Assembly (NCBI GenBank): GCA_012934845.2
Contig: WNNJ02002241.1
Location: 1-64,000 of the forward strand
Direction of reading: 5' to 3'
Length of the DNA stretch: 64,000 bases
DNA from: Pomphorhynchus laevis
Lineage: Eukaryota; Acanthocephala; Palaeacanthocephala; Echinorhynchida; Pomphorhynchidae
A program made the translations under genes and the position numbers. The notes beneath the pieces were generated by a model. The model saw only the letters and a list, made by a program, of their open reading frames with translations, was not told the origin of the DNA and made no database searches. Shown here piece by piece: positions 1 through 9,824 of the stretch; the stretch's first letter is position 1, and the number at the start of each line of letters is the position of its first letter.

Positions 1-105
1 AAAGTTAATAATTTATTACATTTTATAAATAAATTATTTATTAAAAAATATAGTTGCATTTAATCCACATATAATTAACATTAAATTATAAATGTTAATT
101 ATTAC

Positions 106-147
106 ATTTCTTTAATAATGTAATAATTATTACATTATTAAAGAAAT
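106..147. repeat. 42-bp perfect palindrome, no spacer
   Basis: The first 21 bases (ATTTCTTTAATAATGTAATAA) are followed directly by their exact reverse complement. There is no mismatch and no loop. Such a sequence can extrude as a cruciform. It may be the centre of a fold-back element, but no flanking terminal repeats were recognised. Confidence 0.9.
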
Positions 148-415
148 ATTTATTATTATAATATTAATAATAATATTAAATAGTATTTTGCTTTTATATA
201 ATTCCAATAAAACGAATTTTGTATTTCTTAAAAATACAAATAAACATTAAGAATAAAACAAAATTATTCTTTCAATTTGTAATTAGTCATTCGTATATTT
301 ATATATATTTGATGTTAAAGTTTAAGTTTCGCCTTTTAAAATTAACATGTAAATAACATGACAAATGCTTTAAGATTAAATAGTAAAACGTGAAACGTCA
401 TAATAGAATTTAAAT

Positions 416-446
416 ATGCCTTATTAATATATAATTAATAAGGCAT
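416..446. repeat. Hairpin, 13-bp stem, 5-nt loop
   Basis: ATGCCTTATTAAT (416-428) pairs perfectly with ATTAATAAGGCAT (434-446) around the loop ATATA. It lies in non-coding AT-rich DNA and no function is evident. Confidence 0.85.
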
Positions 447-950
447 CAAAGCATACATCTTGAAAATATTAGATTTTTATTTTTTAAAAGAAATTAATTA
501 TAATTAATTATTAATAATAATTAATAAATAACCTGTAATTATAATTTTAAATAGCAATCAATTCATGTTCTTTAAGTTGTGCCGTCCTTCATGATGCAAC
601 TGAAATAGAGCATTAATTAAATAACTAATTAATTCACTAATTAATTAACCATAATTAACTTTCATTAACTTTATAGTCTTTCATGTTTCCAAAAATGTTA
701 ATCCCATATGATTTACTGTTGAGTCATTTCTTTGTTTCTATTGACAACTGTCATTTCAACATAAAATTAAATAACATTGTAGTCTATATATCTGCTTTCA
801 TGCTAGCTAAATAGATACATTTTATTAAAATACGTTTAAAATTATGTGGTTATACCAATTATACCAGTTAATTCAATTTATTGCCTATAGATCGATGACA
901 ATTTCATTTATGAATTACTATTTTATTACATCTATTTTCTTTTGTTAGTT

Positions 951-1128
951 CAGTATTTTAAATCTTTGTTCGTTATTGCTTTTATTTTAATAAAGTAAAT
1001 GCTTTTAATAGCATTGATGTAATTATACACTCAAGAAATCAGTATTTTAAATCTTTGTTCATAATTGTATTAATTTTATTTAATATTAAATGCTTTATAT
1101 AGCAATGATGAAATTATGCATTCCAAAA
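951..1128 (+). repeat. Degenerate 89-bp tandem duplication
   Basis: Both copies begin CAGTATTTTAAATCTTTGTTC, one at 951 and one at 1040. Each continues with AAATGCTTT, then TAGCAATGATG or TAGCATTGATG. The copies are clearly related but have accumulated substitutions and small indels. Confidence 0.7.
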
Positions 1129-1394
1129 ATTTCAGCAAAGATTATTTTTTCACAGCAATATAATTCAAAACTACAATCCGACCGAAAGACAATTTGCCGG
1201 TTATCTGGACAATTTGCTAACTCAAGAATTTTTGTAAGTAATTCATACAGCGTCAAGTTTTATTCTATTAAAGATATAATACATGCAATTAGTTATAAAA
1301 TACAGTTCAATAAGCGTATAAGAGCAAATCCCCACATGACTAATGACAAAATAATAATTAAACGATAATAACTAAATAAAGTTAAAATAAAAAA

Positions 1395-1560
1395 TTGAAA
1401 TTTAAAATAAAAGTCATTTTTAAAAATTGACTAATAATATATGATGTATTTGAATAAGTAATAGAGGTCATCAGGAGGAAATGCTATGTTATCAGGTTTC
1501 AGCCTTATTCCTAGACCCAACATAGCAACGGGGCCAAATACATGCTAACAACGTACTTCC
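1395..1560 (-). repeat. Interspersed structured repeat, copy 1
   Basis: Read on the minus strand this copy starts GGAAGTACGT and contains GGCCCC, GCTATGTT, GGAATAAGG, GAAACCTGAT, AACATAGC and CTGATGACCTC, followed by an AT-rich tail. Three further copies occur on the plus strand at 29516, 30361 and 60985. The GCTATGTT and AACATAGC segments can pair, and the GGAATAAGG and CCTCTATT segments can pair, interleaved as in a pseudoknot. This copy lies just 3' of the Penelope-like RT stop codon at 1608, so it could be that element's 3' terminal region. That link is inference. Confidence 0.65.
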
Positions 1561-1607
1561 TTCAATAAAATTTGATTATCAAGTATCTTATTCTAATACA
1601 AAGTATA

Positions 1608-2260
1608 TTATTTATTATCCATCCATAAAAATTTCTCGCTAATTGTTTTGAATTCATCTTTAATATTATTGTGTTGATTTATATATTTTACTATTTTCTG
1701 CTTGATGTTATTTTTATAGTAACCTAGTTTAAAATATGTATCTATTAAATTATTTAAATGATTTTGAAGAAAGCCGATATCATTACAGATTGTTGCAATT
1801 CTTAAAATTTCATTACTTAATGTATTATATTTTATATTTGATGGTATGCATGAATGCTCATGCAAAAATATGTTTCTTGTAAATTTAAATATGTCATCTT
1901 TACAATATAAATTAATAGTAATTTTAGTTAATGTTAATTTAATGTTCATATCTAGATATACACCTTCTTTATCATCAATATTGGTTTTGTTAAGAATAAG
2001 GCTTTCTGGATAAATGTGCTCACTAATTGAATAAAAATTATTAGAATTAAATACACATATATCATCAATGTATCGAAACATATATTTCATATATTTATAT
2101 TGTTTAGATTTAGTTTTTACGCAGTTATGAACAAATTCGTATTCTATAAAGCTTAAAAATAAGTCAGCTATAATTGGGCTATTATTACCACCCATTAAAA
2201 CACCTTTTACTTGTCTAAATATAGATGTCCCTACTTTTAAATAATTTTGATTTATTAAAA
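1608..2260 (-). pseudogene. Penelope-like reverse transcriptase, C-terminal half
   Basis: The minus-strand frame is open from the left edge of the LINE insertion to the stop at 1608. It holds the RT motif B segment MGGNNSPIIADL, the catalytic FRYIDDI (Y-x-D-D), then HIYPESLILNK and a long basic C-terminal region ending WMDNK. The order matches Penelope-like RTs rather than LINE or LTR enzymes. The N-terminal half is at 7188-7960, separated by the RLE LINE at 2261-7171. No GIY-YIG endonuclease follows the RT, so this is either an endonuclease-lacking type or a truncated copy. The family is well supported; the exact PLE clade is not. Confidence 0.75.
2245..2260. repeat. Probable target-site duplication, left copy
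   Basis: TTTTGATTTATTAAAA here matches TTTTGATTTATCAAAA at 7172-7187 with one mismatch. The pair brackets the minus-strand RLE LINE, and both copies lie in the same frame of the interrupted Penelope-like RT (residues LINQ). That is what a target duplication made on insertion would look like. Confidence 0.65.
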
Positions 2261-2263
2261 CAA

Positions 2264-4267
2264 CTATAATGAATGATCAGATTCTAAATCCTCACCGATC
2301 GGCAAGGATTTTGTAAGCTCCGGCTTATTACTGTACTTTTTAGAGTTATTTCTTTGTGATCGCTGATATTCTTCGCTATCATGTTCATGCGATCCATGAG
2401 CGTTGCTGTGACCACTATCTTCCGATTCGGTTGATGTATTCGCGGCCGCGGTGGTGGCGGTTGTAATGAATTCGTTATTTCTTCGAACCATGTTTGAGCA
2501 ACTCTTCAAAATTGATGCGATATTACTACTTTTATTCGTAATTAAGTGATTGGCGGTATTTGTTGTCGCTATCATTTGTACTGCCGCTGGTGCGTCGTCA
2601 TGTTGATCATGCTCAACACCTTGAACATCAACAACATTGTCGGGTAGTATAAGATCATCACACATGTTGAGTAACTGATGAATGATCTGGTTGAGATGAT
2701 CATTACAATTGTCGGGTGTATGATCGGCAACACTAGATTGGCTGCAATTCATCGTGGAAATTCCGGTTTTACCATTGTCAATCATAGTTTCTTCTTGGTT
2801 ACTACTCGATGATACAAAGAAAGGCGCAGCAGATTCGTCGGCACCGGGTTCGTTGATAGAACCAGAAGCAAATTTTGCAAATTCATTCGATGGATTGCAA
2901 TCAAGCCCATATTTAGGATCATATGATGTAAATGACATCATTGGTATTGTTGAATTGCTGTTAAGTATAAATGATGACGATTCAAACTCCAATCCCTGTT
3001 GAGATGATCCTTTTAATTTTATCGTCAAGTTATCATTATCCTTGATTGGACAACAAATTAGATTATTGAATTCGTTCATTTGATTATTATTTATTTGCAT
3101 ATCATTACTAGCTAAGGGATGCATTGAACTCTGATGCAGCTCACCAAGTTGTTGGATCTTATTTATTTGATCGGTAACTTGTCCTGTCGGTGAATTAGCA
3201 GACATCAATAGATGACTTTCAGCATCAGTTGTAGTTGCACAATAAGTAAATATCATTTCTTTTTCGAAATCTGTTTGACCGTAGTCCGACGATTGTTTTC
3301 TAACTGTGGTAAGAGATTTGGCTACATCAGTATCGTCATTATCGTCGACATTAAGCTGGGAATGATGATGCTGAAAAACATCATTAGTAGCATCGAATGG
3401 AGTATCGTGCTTAGTGATATTGGCAGGAATGTCATCGTTACATTGAGACGCATGCTTGTTTATCGGTTCATTATCTGCGACTATCGTAGAAGTGGCGCTC
3501 ACAGCATTATACTCAGTTTCAATTGATCTGGAGTTATATGTATCACAACGTCTAGTCATACAGGGTAGTCTTATCACATCACGAGTTCGGCTCGAAGCAC
3601 AAGTGTCTGGCTCGAAGAGGCGTTTCCCGGGTTCACCTGTTTCCTGGTGTCCACCATCAAATGTGGATATTGGGATCTGATCAAGTGACGCTAGCATTGC
3701 TTTGGCGTTGCCTCTCATTATTGCAATAGAGATGCGCTGGTATAAATGCGTGATTGTCACGGCGTAAGTGACTCCGCTTGTCCGGCTCATGTTATTTGCA
3801 ACCCGTTTGATGACCCTGTTTCCCTCTTCATTCCATCCCCCAAACGACTCCACTACAGCGACTGAGATTATATACCCCGCTGCTTCGACCCTGCTCTTGT
3901 ACTTTCGGTCTTTAACATTAATCGCATACGATGTAGCGGCGGCGAGCTTTGCGTTAGCAGCTGAGCGACGGTATGCCGTCTGTTGTGGGTGAGTGACTGC
4001 AAAGTCGATTGCATGGGGAAGGTCCCCATAAAATAGGATGTCTGCCGGCCGTTCACGTAGGTCCAGGATAATACCTCGCACTTCCAGAGCTACATCCATC
4101 CGGGCTGATTGTGCGGCTGCGAATACCACGTCACGAATAGCATTATGCCGCAGTCCTTGGTAACCCCCGTATTGGCATGTTAGCGAGTGTATGCCTTCCT
4201 TATCAGCTATGCGCATGCAGCGGCCGCATCTATAATTCCTTTCGTGTAAAGGAATTCCAAGCCACAT
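2264..4267 (-). CDS. RLE LINE polyprotein: endonuclease plus unusual C-terminal tail
   Basis: The first about 230 residues are the restriction-like endonuclease region: a CxxC...H...C knuckle (CGRCMR...HSLTC), RHNAIRDV, the RPADI catalytic segment, AIDFAVTHP, and QRISIAIMRGNA, which normally lies close to the C-terminus of such proteins. The frame does not stop there. It stays open for about 430 more codons of Asn/Ser/Asp/His/Thr/Gln-rich, low-complexity, probably disordered protein ending ESDHSL. I know of no RLE LINE with such a tail. It may be read-through of a long 3' region, captured host coding sequence, or a family-specific extension. The endonuclease is in a different frame from the RT by one base. 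Confidence 0.75.
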   Translation of the reverse strand: MWLGIPLHERNYRCGRCMRIADKEGIHSLTCQYGGYQGLRHNAIRDVVFAAAQSARMDVALEVRGIILDLRERPADILFYGDLPHAIDFAVTHPQQTAYRRSAANAKLAAATSYAINVKDRKYKSRVEAAGYIISVAVVESFGGWNEEGNRVIKRVANNMSRTSGVTYAVTITHLYQRISIAIMRGNAKAMLASLDQIPISTFDGGHQETGEPGKRLFEPDTCASSRTRDVIRLPCMTRRCDTYNSRSIETEYNAVSATSTIVADNEPINKHASQCNDDIPANITKHDTPFDATNDVFQHHHSQLNVDDNDDTDVAKSLTTVRKQSSDYGQTDFEKEMIFTYCATTTDAESHLLMSANSPTGQVTDQINKIQQLGELHQSSMHPLASNDMQINNNQMNEFNNLICCPIKDNDNLTIKLKGSSQQGLEFESSSFILNSNSTIPMMSFTSYDPKYGLDCNPSNEFAKFASGSINEPGADESAAPFFVSSSSNQEETMIDNGKTGISTMNCSQSSVADHTPDNCNDHLNQIIHQLLNMCDDLILPDNVVDVQGVEHDQHDDAPAAVQMIATTNTANHLITNKSSNIASILKSCSNMVRRNNEFITTATTAAANTSTESEDSGHSNAHGSHEHDSEEYQRSQRNNSKKYSNKPELTKSLPIGEDLESDHSL

Positions 4268-4272
4268 GCGGA

Positions 4273-6663
4273 CTAGAATACAGAACTGTGGGGTGTTAAT
4301 TCCGTTCCAGATGCCGCATTTGGTACAGCGCTAAGCCAAGCCCCAGCTTTTGGACACGACACTGCATGTAGTCGGGCACGATCCATTTCGCTAGCTGATT
4401 GTATAAGCTGTGTCGAGGCGAGATTTTCAATAAGGCGTGAGGTTGATGATTGACCGCCATCCGTAGACGGTATGAAGTGAGATCCCACTGTGGTTCTAAG
4501 GGTGGCTAATGCCTCTGAATAGCCAGGAAAAAGTGTAGGATCCAGACTGTATTCTTCTCCGACCTGCATCACGCTATGTATAAATGCGCTCTGGACATGC
4601 ACCGCATTGCATCTTAGGCAAAATCCACCCAGACGGATTGGGAGTGTCATCTGTAATTTCACTGCTTCGTGTAGTTGACACGCGCATATTTTCTGAAAGG
4701 CGCTGGCGATTTGTCTGTCGAATGACTGACAAAACGTTTTTGTAATCCTTGGATCAACTGAACGGAGAAGGTGGTTTATCCTGGACGAGGAAGCGCAATG
4801 TTTGAGTAGGAGGTATCCGACTTGAGGGTCTGGCAGCTTGGCTACTGCTTCAATTGTCTGGATTAGCGGTGGCAGAATCTCGTTTGTCAGGTGGGTTTCT
4901 ATGAAGGACTCGTCACCGATGGGTATGCCTAACAAGTGCATGTTTCCAGAGGTGTTCTCCGAAACCACCTCGGATAGTAGGACCAAGCAAGAGCTAACGG
5001 CTTCAGGTGTGCCGATGACCTCTGTCTTTCGCCAATTTAGCTGCAATTTAATCGCCTTGAAACTCGTGTCTAGCCAGCCGAGTGCGGATGCGATTGCCGA
5101 AGGCGTCCCGCCGACTATGCCATCGTCCAGGTACCACATGTTGAGGTTTATTCCAGGGATATGAGAAACGTGTTCAATCGTTTTCTTAATGGCCAACGCG
5201 AAGAGGAACGGGCCCAATGGATCACCCTGCTGGACTCCTTCACATGAATTGAGAGGGTCCTGCGGGCCAAAACGAAGGGGTGCCTTGCACTTGTATGAAA
5301 AGTCAAACCATGGCAAGAGCTCTGGGACGTTCTCTCGGACAGTTGCTCGTAAGTGCGCTCTGGACAATGAGTTGAAGGCGTTTGAAAGATCGATCTTTGC
5401 CCAGGCCCAGTTGTTGTCGTTGGCGTGAAGTTCGTGGATTCGTCGGATGTTGTGAACGATCTTTTCCACTGCGTTAGGGGTTGCTACTCCTAGTTGTGTT
5501 GGTTGTAGTAGACCAGCGAAACGTCTGCGGAGTTGGAGACATATACATTTCGAGCACAGACGGCGTAGAGTTTCGCCAACGGCAATTGGTCTTATACCCC
5601 CGTCCTTTTTGGGAAGTGCGATCAAGTTCGCGCCGGCTATGTAAGGCGCCACTTCAGAGGGTGCTAGTCCCGCCAGAAGGTGGTTGACAAGGTGCGTCAG
5701 GTTTTCTGCTAGCGAACCGCCGCTATTTGCTCGTAACATGTCCTGGAGATGCTCCGGTCTTAGCCCCAGGCAACCTGGTCCCGACGCTGAAGGAAAAGAG
5801 TTGACCGCGGTAATGACGGTCTCGCGGCCTACAGATATAGACGAAATCGGATTGTTTGAAAGTCGTTCTATAAGATTAGGTGAGGATAGTTGCTGATCCC
5901 GCCAGATGCTGTATGTAAGGGGATGTAGTATTTGCAGTGCTGTCCGTGCTTGTGTAGATGGGCTGACTATTCCTCCTGAAACCAAACGCTGGAGTGCTTT
6001 ACCGTAATTCCCATGCTTGGTCAGGTTGATACAAGCAATTTCTGAATTGCCGTTTAGTTTACGGTTTGCATATTTGTGTGGCGTTTGTATCATGGATAGC
6101 ACATCCGTTGAGGCGGTTGTCGCGTAGGCTCTTATTGATTCGCAAATGTGCTTCTCGAGCTTATATCGACCTTTGCATATTGTGGGCATTGGGCCACTTA
6201 AGCACGATTTTGCGAAGAGCAGCAACTTTGTCCATGAACTGACATCTCCGATCTGCAGTGCATGTTTGATATTGTCACAGAAGTAGGTGGCTGCTAGAAC
6301 ACGTGCTTTGTACGGAATGCGTATGACTGTTGTTGATTCTCTGCGCCAACATGATTGAAGACATGATAGACGGTTCGAAGCGTCGACTCGAGCGCTTGGA
6401 ATTGCCAATGTTGGAGTTATGACTTCTGTCGTGGCCTCATTTGGCTGGACCTTGGACGCATGGTAGAAACAGCCGAATCCCTCGCCCGAACCTGCACACC
6501 TAGAACCTCTGAACTTATGAAAGCGGAAGCATCCATTAGTTGTCAAAACGATGTCCCTCTGGCGGATGCGACATGGCCGCCTACCTCTGATAATATCATT
6601 TTGATCTTGCCCATCGTACGCCATTGTGTTTGGTAACATTGTAAGTAGGTTTGTAATTGCCAA
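4273..6663 (-). CDS. RLE LINE polyprotein: N-terminus and reverse transcriptase
   Basis: The product is 796 codons from the first Met. An N-terminal Cys/His-containing segment (about residues 40-70) is followed by an alpha-helical region typical of this LINE group. The RT then has LIALPKKDGGIRPIAVGE, motif A WAKIDLSNAF, motif B GVQQGDPLGPFLFAL and the catalytic MWYLDDG (Y-L-D-D), followed by a thumb region. The frame ends early: by comparison with the next frame, an extra base in the run of four C at about 4290-4293 shifts the ORF just before the FxxxVRMWLGIPL segment that begins the endonuclease part. This enzyme would copy element RNA at a nicked chromosomal target. Family assignment is firm. 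Confidence 0.85.
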   Translation of the reverse strand: MAITNLLTMLPNTMAYDGQDQNDIIRGRRPCRIRQRDIVLTTNGCFRFHKFRGSRCAGSGEGFGCFYHASKVQPNEATTEVITPTLAIPSARVDASNRLSCLQSCWRRESTTVIRIPYKARVLAATYFCDNIKHALQIGDVSSWTKLLLFAKSCLSGPMPTICKGRYKLEKHICESIRAYATTASTDVLSMIQTPHKYANRKLNGNSEIACINLTKHGNYGKALQRLVSGGIVSPSTQARTALQILHPLTYSIWRDQQLSSPNLIERLSNNPISSISVGRETVITAVNSFPSASGPGCLGLRPEHLQDMLRANSGGSLAENLTHLVNHLLAGLAPSEVAPYIAGANLIALPKKDGGIRPIAVGETLRRLCSKCICLQLRRRFAGLLQPTQLGVATPNAVEKIVHNIRRIHELHANDNNWAWAKIDLSNAFNSLSRAHLRATVRENVPELLPWFDFSYKCKAPLRFGPQDPLNSCEGVQQGDPLGPFLFALAIKKTIEHVSHIPGINLNMWYLDDGIVGGTPSAIASALGWLDTSFKAIKLQLNWRKTEVIGTPEAVSSCLVLLSEVVSENTSGNMHLLGIPIGDESFIETHLTNEILPPLIQTIEAVAKLPDPQVGYLLLKHCASSSRINHLLRSVDPRITKTFCQSFDRQIASAFQKICACQLHEAVKLQMTLPIRLGGFCLRCNAVHVQSAFIHSVMQVGEEYSLDPTLFPGYSEALATLRTTVGSHFIPSTDGGQSSTSRLIENLASTQLIQSASEMDRARLHAVSCPKAGAWLSAVPNAASGTELTPHSSVF

Positions 6664-6743
6664 GGTAAGTTTGTAACTGTTGTATGTTATTTTATTGTAT
6701 ACAATTGTAAGTAGTTAATAGGTATCAAGATAGTTTAAAACAA

Positions 6744-6920
6744 AATCAAACCATGGCAAGAGCTCTGGGACGTTCTCTCGGACAGTTGCTCGTAAGTGCG
6801 CTCTGGACAATGAGTTGAAGGCGTTTGAAAGATCGATCTTTGCCCAGGCCCAGTTGTTGTCGTTGGCGTGAAGTTCGTGGATTCGTCGAAGCGTCGACTC
6901 GAGCGCTTGGAATTGCCAAT
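6744..6920 (-). repeat. Rearranged duplicate of LINE internal sequence
   Basis: Positions 6744-6888 repeat the RT segment at about 5303-5446, and 6889-6920 repeat about 6376-6409 of the same element. The two pieces are joined at a short shared TCG with about 930 bp missing between them. The fused copy sits in the 5' region of the element, upstream of the ORF start at 6663. The phrase GTAGTTAATAGGTATCA is also repeated at about 6713 and 7027. Microhomology suggests template switching or end-joining during integration. Confidence 0.8.
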
Positions 6921-7171
6921 GACAGCTAACGTTTCTTTTTTATACGATTGAATCCAGTTTCACCAATTGAATTCCAGTCTGATTTATTTATTCAGAGATT
7001 ACTCTTGATTACTTATCGAGCTTGTAGTAGTTAATAGGTATCATTGTTTGTAAGTAGTTTATTAAGCAGCCAAGAAAGTTCAAAGTATTGTGTGTTTAAG
7101 TGTGTATATTAATCTTGTATTTACTTTAGATCTCAAACTTGTTGAATTTCTTTTGACATTGTTTTATGATC

Positions 7172-7187
7172 TTTTGATTTATCAAAA
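7172..7187. repeat. Probable target-site duplication, right copy
   Basis: TTTTGATTTATCAAAA is the partner of 2245-2260 (15 of 16 bases equal) and marks the 5' edge of the RLE LINE. Confidence 0.6.
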
Positions 7188-7960
7188 TATTTAAGGATTC
7201 TATTAATTCAATTTTATCCATATATTTATATTTATTTGATGGTTTTATTTTTGTTAGATAGCGGTTATAGTTATTATAATATATATGTATATTTTTTCCG
7301 AATATAAGATTAATTAATTGTACTAATGCATCTTTAATATCTGCTAAATCTAGATTTGTATAAAACGTACTAAAATCGTACGTATTTATTTTGAAAATTT
7401 ATTCCCTTTGTGTGAAATGTGTTTTAATTACATAAACCGAGTGGGGTTTTGATGTACATTTAAAAGCAATTCATATACACCTAGTTTCATTAGATGTTTA
7501 AGTAATTTTGGATTCCAATATAATATGGGTATAGTTTTATTATCTAATTCAACCTTATCCCTTTTTATCTACTTCAGAGAAGTAACTTGCAAATTGTTTC
7601 TAATCTTAAATCACTATGTCCATGTGAATGCGTTTACATCAAAATCATAATAATTTACCTCTTTAATAGTATATCATAATAAAATTCCTTACATATAACT
7701 TATTTAGTAAGTTCTAAATACATATCTTTATTAATTTGATCTATCCTTTATAATTGTTTGTTATTTTGCTGGTCTTTTTAATTTTATTAAATATATAATC
7801 TTTCCAAATTTTAATCATAGATGTATTTAAGCTTTCGCTAGTAATCAGCTTAGCAATGTAAGCATTTAAGTCATTATATAACGATATAATGGCATATTCT
7901 TTTTCTTATTTTTCTTATTTAAACGCTGTGATAAATAATTCAACAAATTTGAAATAATTC
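7188..7960 (-). pseudogene. Penelope-like reverse transcriptase, N-terminal half
   Basis: Minus-strand frames encode LYWNPKLLK (the WLPKLHK-type motif of PLE RTs), DFSTFYTNLDLADIKDAL (motif A region) and YKYMDKIELIESLNIL running up to the LINE edge. More than one frame is needed, so this half is decayed. The frame at the insertion edge matches the one at 2245-2260 on the other side. Confidence 0.65.
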
Positions 7961-9824
7961 AACACTAAATGCTTAAAATTACGTTCTGGATATCTGATCG
8001 AATGAAAAATAGGATGAACAAGATTTAATGGAGTTTGGTGTCACCATAGATATGTCAGAAGAGGGTGAATTTTGATCTAAACACGAAATCATTCGATAAA
8101 TACGTGTAAATAAAAATGTTAAATCGAAACGGTACGTTGTATTGTTCATTATAAATAACATGTGCTAACAATTGTAAAATTGACTTTGCAAACTTCGTAA
8201 AATTTATGCTACTTAATAATATGTCACAAACGGGTGGCTATAAGAACATTAACATCTTACCCCGATCAAACTTATAACTACTTTGATCATACTTTAGAAG
8301 ATATGTATAATATGCGCCATGATCGAAATCAAAATTATATGGATAAAAATGTCTCTAAGAAATATGGACTACATAAATATTAATAAATACTTAATTACAA
8401 ACAGAAAATTTATTTTGAAAATTTATGCCATAACATTATTAATTAATAATAATTAATTATTATAAAACATGTAAGCCAGACGCGAAAGAATGACGAATGC
8501 CGTTTCGTCATCACAATGACTCGTAAGTGCCAGATCCCTGGCACTGATAATTAATTATTAATTATTAATTAAATTATATTTGTACCTTTATATAATTTGA
8601 CATTTTCTGTCCTTCAATATTAACAATCAAAAGAACAAGATTGAATTCAGTTGAATAGAATATGAAATTATAAAATTGTAATGTAAATGGCAGAAATTAA
8701 TTCGTGCTTATGCAAATAATCACAAATGCGAAAACACTATTGTTCGTGAAAACACCATTCATATGTCAACAATCATTTAAATTACACAAATTTTGTTTCG
8801 CATAACAAAATTAAGAGCGTTCACATTAAGAGCGTTTGAAAGTAATTTTCAATAAAGTAAAATAATTTATTTCAGCGATTAAAATTAAATATTTTAGTTA
8901 AATATATTGAATAGTTTAAATATATCACAATTAAGTTTCAAAATAATATAGAATTTTTGTACAAAATATACAGGAAAGTAACTAATGTAAGGCTTTTTAA
9001 ATACGAAAAACTTTATTTATTCGAAAAAAAAAATTCTGATAATTATTATCAGAACTAAAATAGTTTTACTATCACATTTTAAAAATGTTTCATTTATAAA
9101 AAAAATGTTTATAAAATATAAACATGAATAATATTAATAAAATACTACTATTTTATATTTTTTAAATAAATTATTATGTCATAATGATTTTTTGTAATTA
9201 AAAAATAATATTTTTTAATAAATTTTTATAATTAAATTATAGATAATACTGTGGATAATATGCCCGAAAATTAAAGCATGCATTTATAAAATGAATATAT
9301 TTGAGAAACACATAATAAGAATTTTTATATCATTAGACAATATAATTTAAAATTCAAAAGGTATTAATATTTACCGCTGATGATGTGATATAAACAGTTA
9401 AAGTCTGATTCTAAAATCAAATTACATTAAATATATAAGATATATAATGCTTTTAGCTAATAATGGTTAGAAATTTTTAATTTTAAAAATTGAAGATTAA
9501 AATTGATTATCGGCAATTGCTGGTTCATTACTATTATATAGAAACAAGAAATAATAGCACCAGTTAAAGAATCAAAATAATTTGAAAATAATTAATTAAT
9601 AATGCCTTAATTATGTAATTAATCACATATTAATAATACCGATTATTAACATAATTTCTTCTGAATTAGCATTGCAACTCATCTTTTTTAAATTTTTGAT
9701 AACATAATTAATCTTAAATTTATTAATCTAAAAGATATACTTTATAAGGACAAATTGCATAATATGTACTTTATAAGGTTAAGCTAACTCTAAAATTAAT
9801 ATCGCTGACAAAGTACATGTATGG
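7961..9824. other. AT-rich intergenic DNA
   Basis: Apart from the paired hairpins at 8490-8545, little is visible. A minus-strand open stretch (8164-7983) is preceded by an AG and followed by a GT and might be a further SGSM exon, but its sequence match is too weak to call. The palindrome TTCTGATAATTATTATCAGAA lies near 9034. Confidence 0.5.
8490..8545. repeat. Two adjacent perfect hairpins
   Basis: ATGACGAA (8490-8497) pairs with TTCGTCAT (8504-8511) around a 6-nt loop. Fourteen bases later AGTGCCAG (8526-8533) pairs with CTGGCACT (8538-8545) around ATCC. Both stems are GC-richer than everything around them. They could be a small structured RNA or a transposon tip. Confidence 0.75.

Larger units (their letters stand above)
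1..1394. other. AT-rich intergenic DNA, no gene seen
   Basis: This stretch is very AT-rich and has no reading frame with convincing coding composition on either strand. It contains a 42-bp palindrome, a 13-bp-stem hairpin and an 89-bp tandem duplication, listed separately. The longest plus-strand open frame (1090-1368) overlaps the duplication, matches no family I know and is probably chance. Confidence 0.6.
2261..7171 (-). mobile_element. RLE-type LINE inserted in a Penelope-like element
   Basis: This is a nearly complete early-branching non-LTR retrotransposon (R2/NeSL/Utopia-like group). The ORF runs on the minus strand from 6663 and encodes an RT followed by a CCHC knuckle and a restriction-like endonuclease. 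Only one frameshift interrupts it (near 4289-4293). Its 5' region (about 6664-7171) includes a rearranged copy of internal sequence. The element splits a PLE RT frame and is flanked by a likely 16-bp duplication. No poly(A) tail is seen at the 3' edge. Near-intactness suggests a young insertion. Clade placement beyond 'RLE LINE' is uncertain. Confidence 0.75.

Noticed and set aside
2754-3002. Plus-strand ORFs within 2264-4267 as separate genes
   Set aside because: They are antisense shadows of the long, compositionally biased minus-strand frame.
1608-7960. LTR retrotransposon or virus-like element
   Set aside because: The RT motifs are Penelope-like and LINE-like; no gag, protease, integrase, capsid or LTRs were found.
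7983-8164. Further exon of the SGSM-like gene
   Set aside because: AG and GT flanks exist, but the 60 codons show no convincing similarity to SGSM and the phase could not be tied to exon 9.
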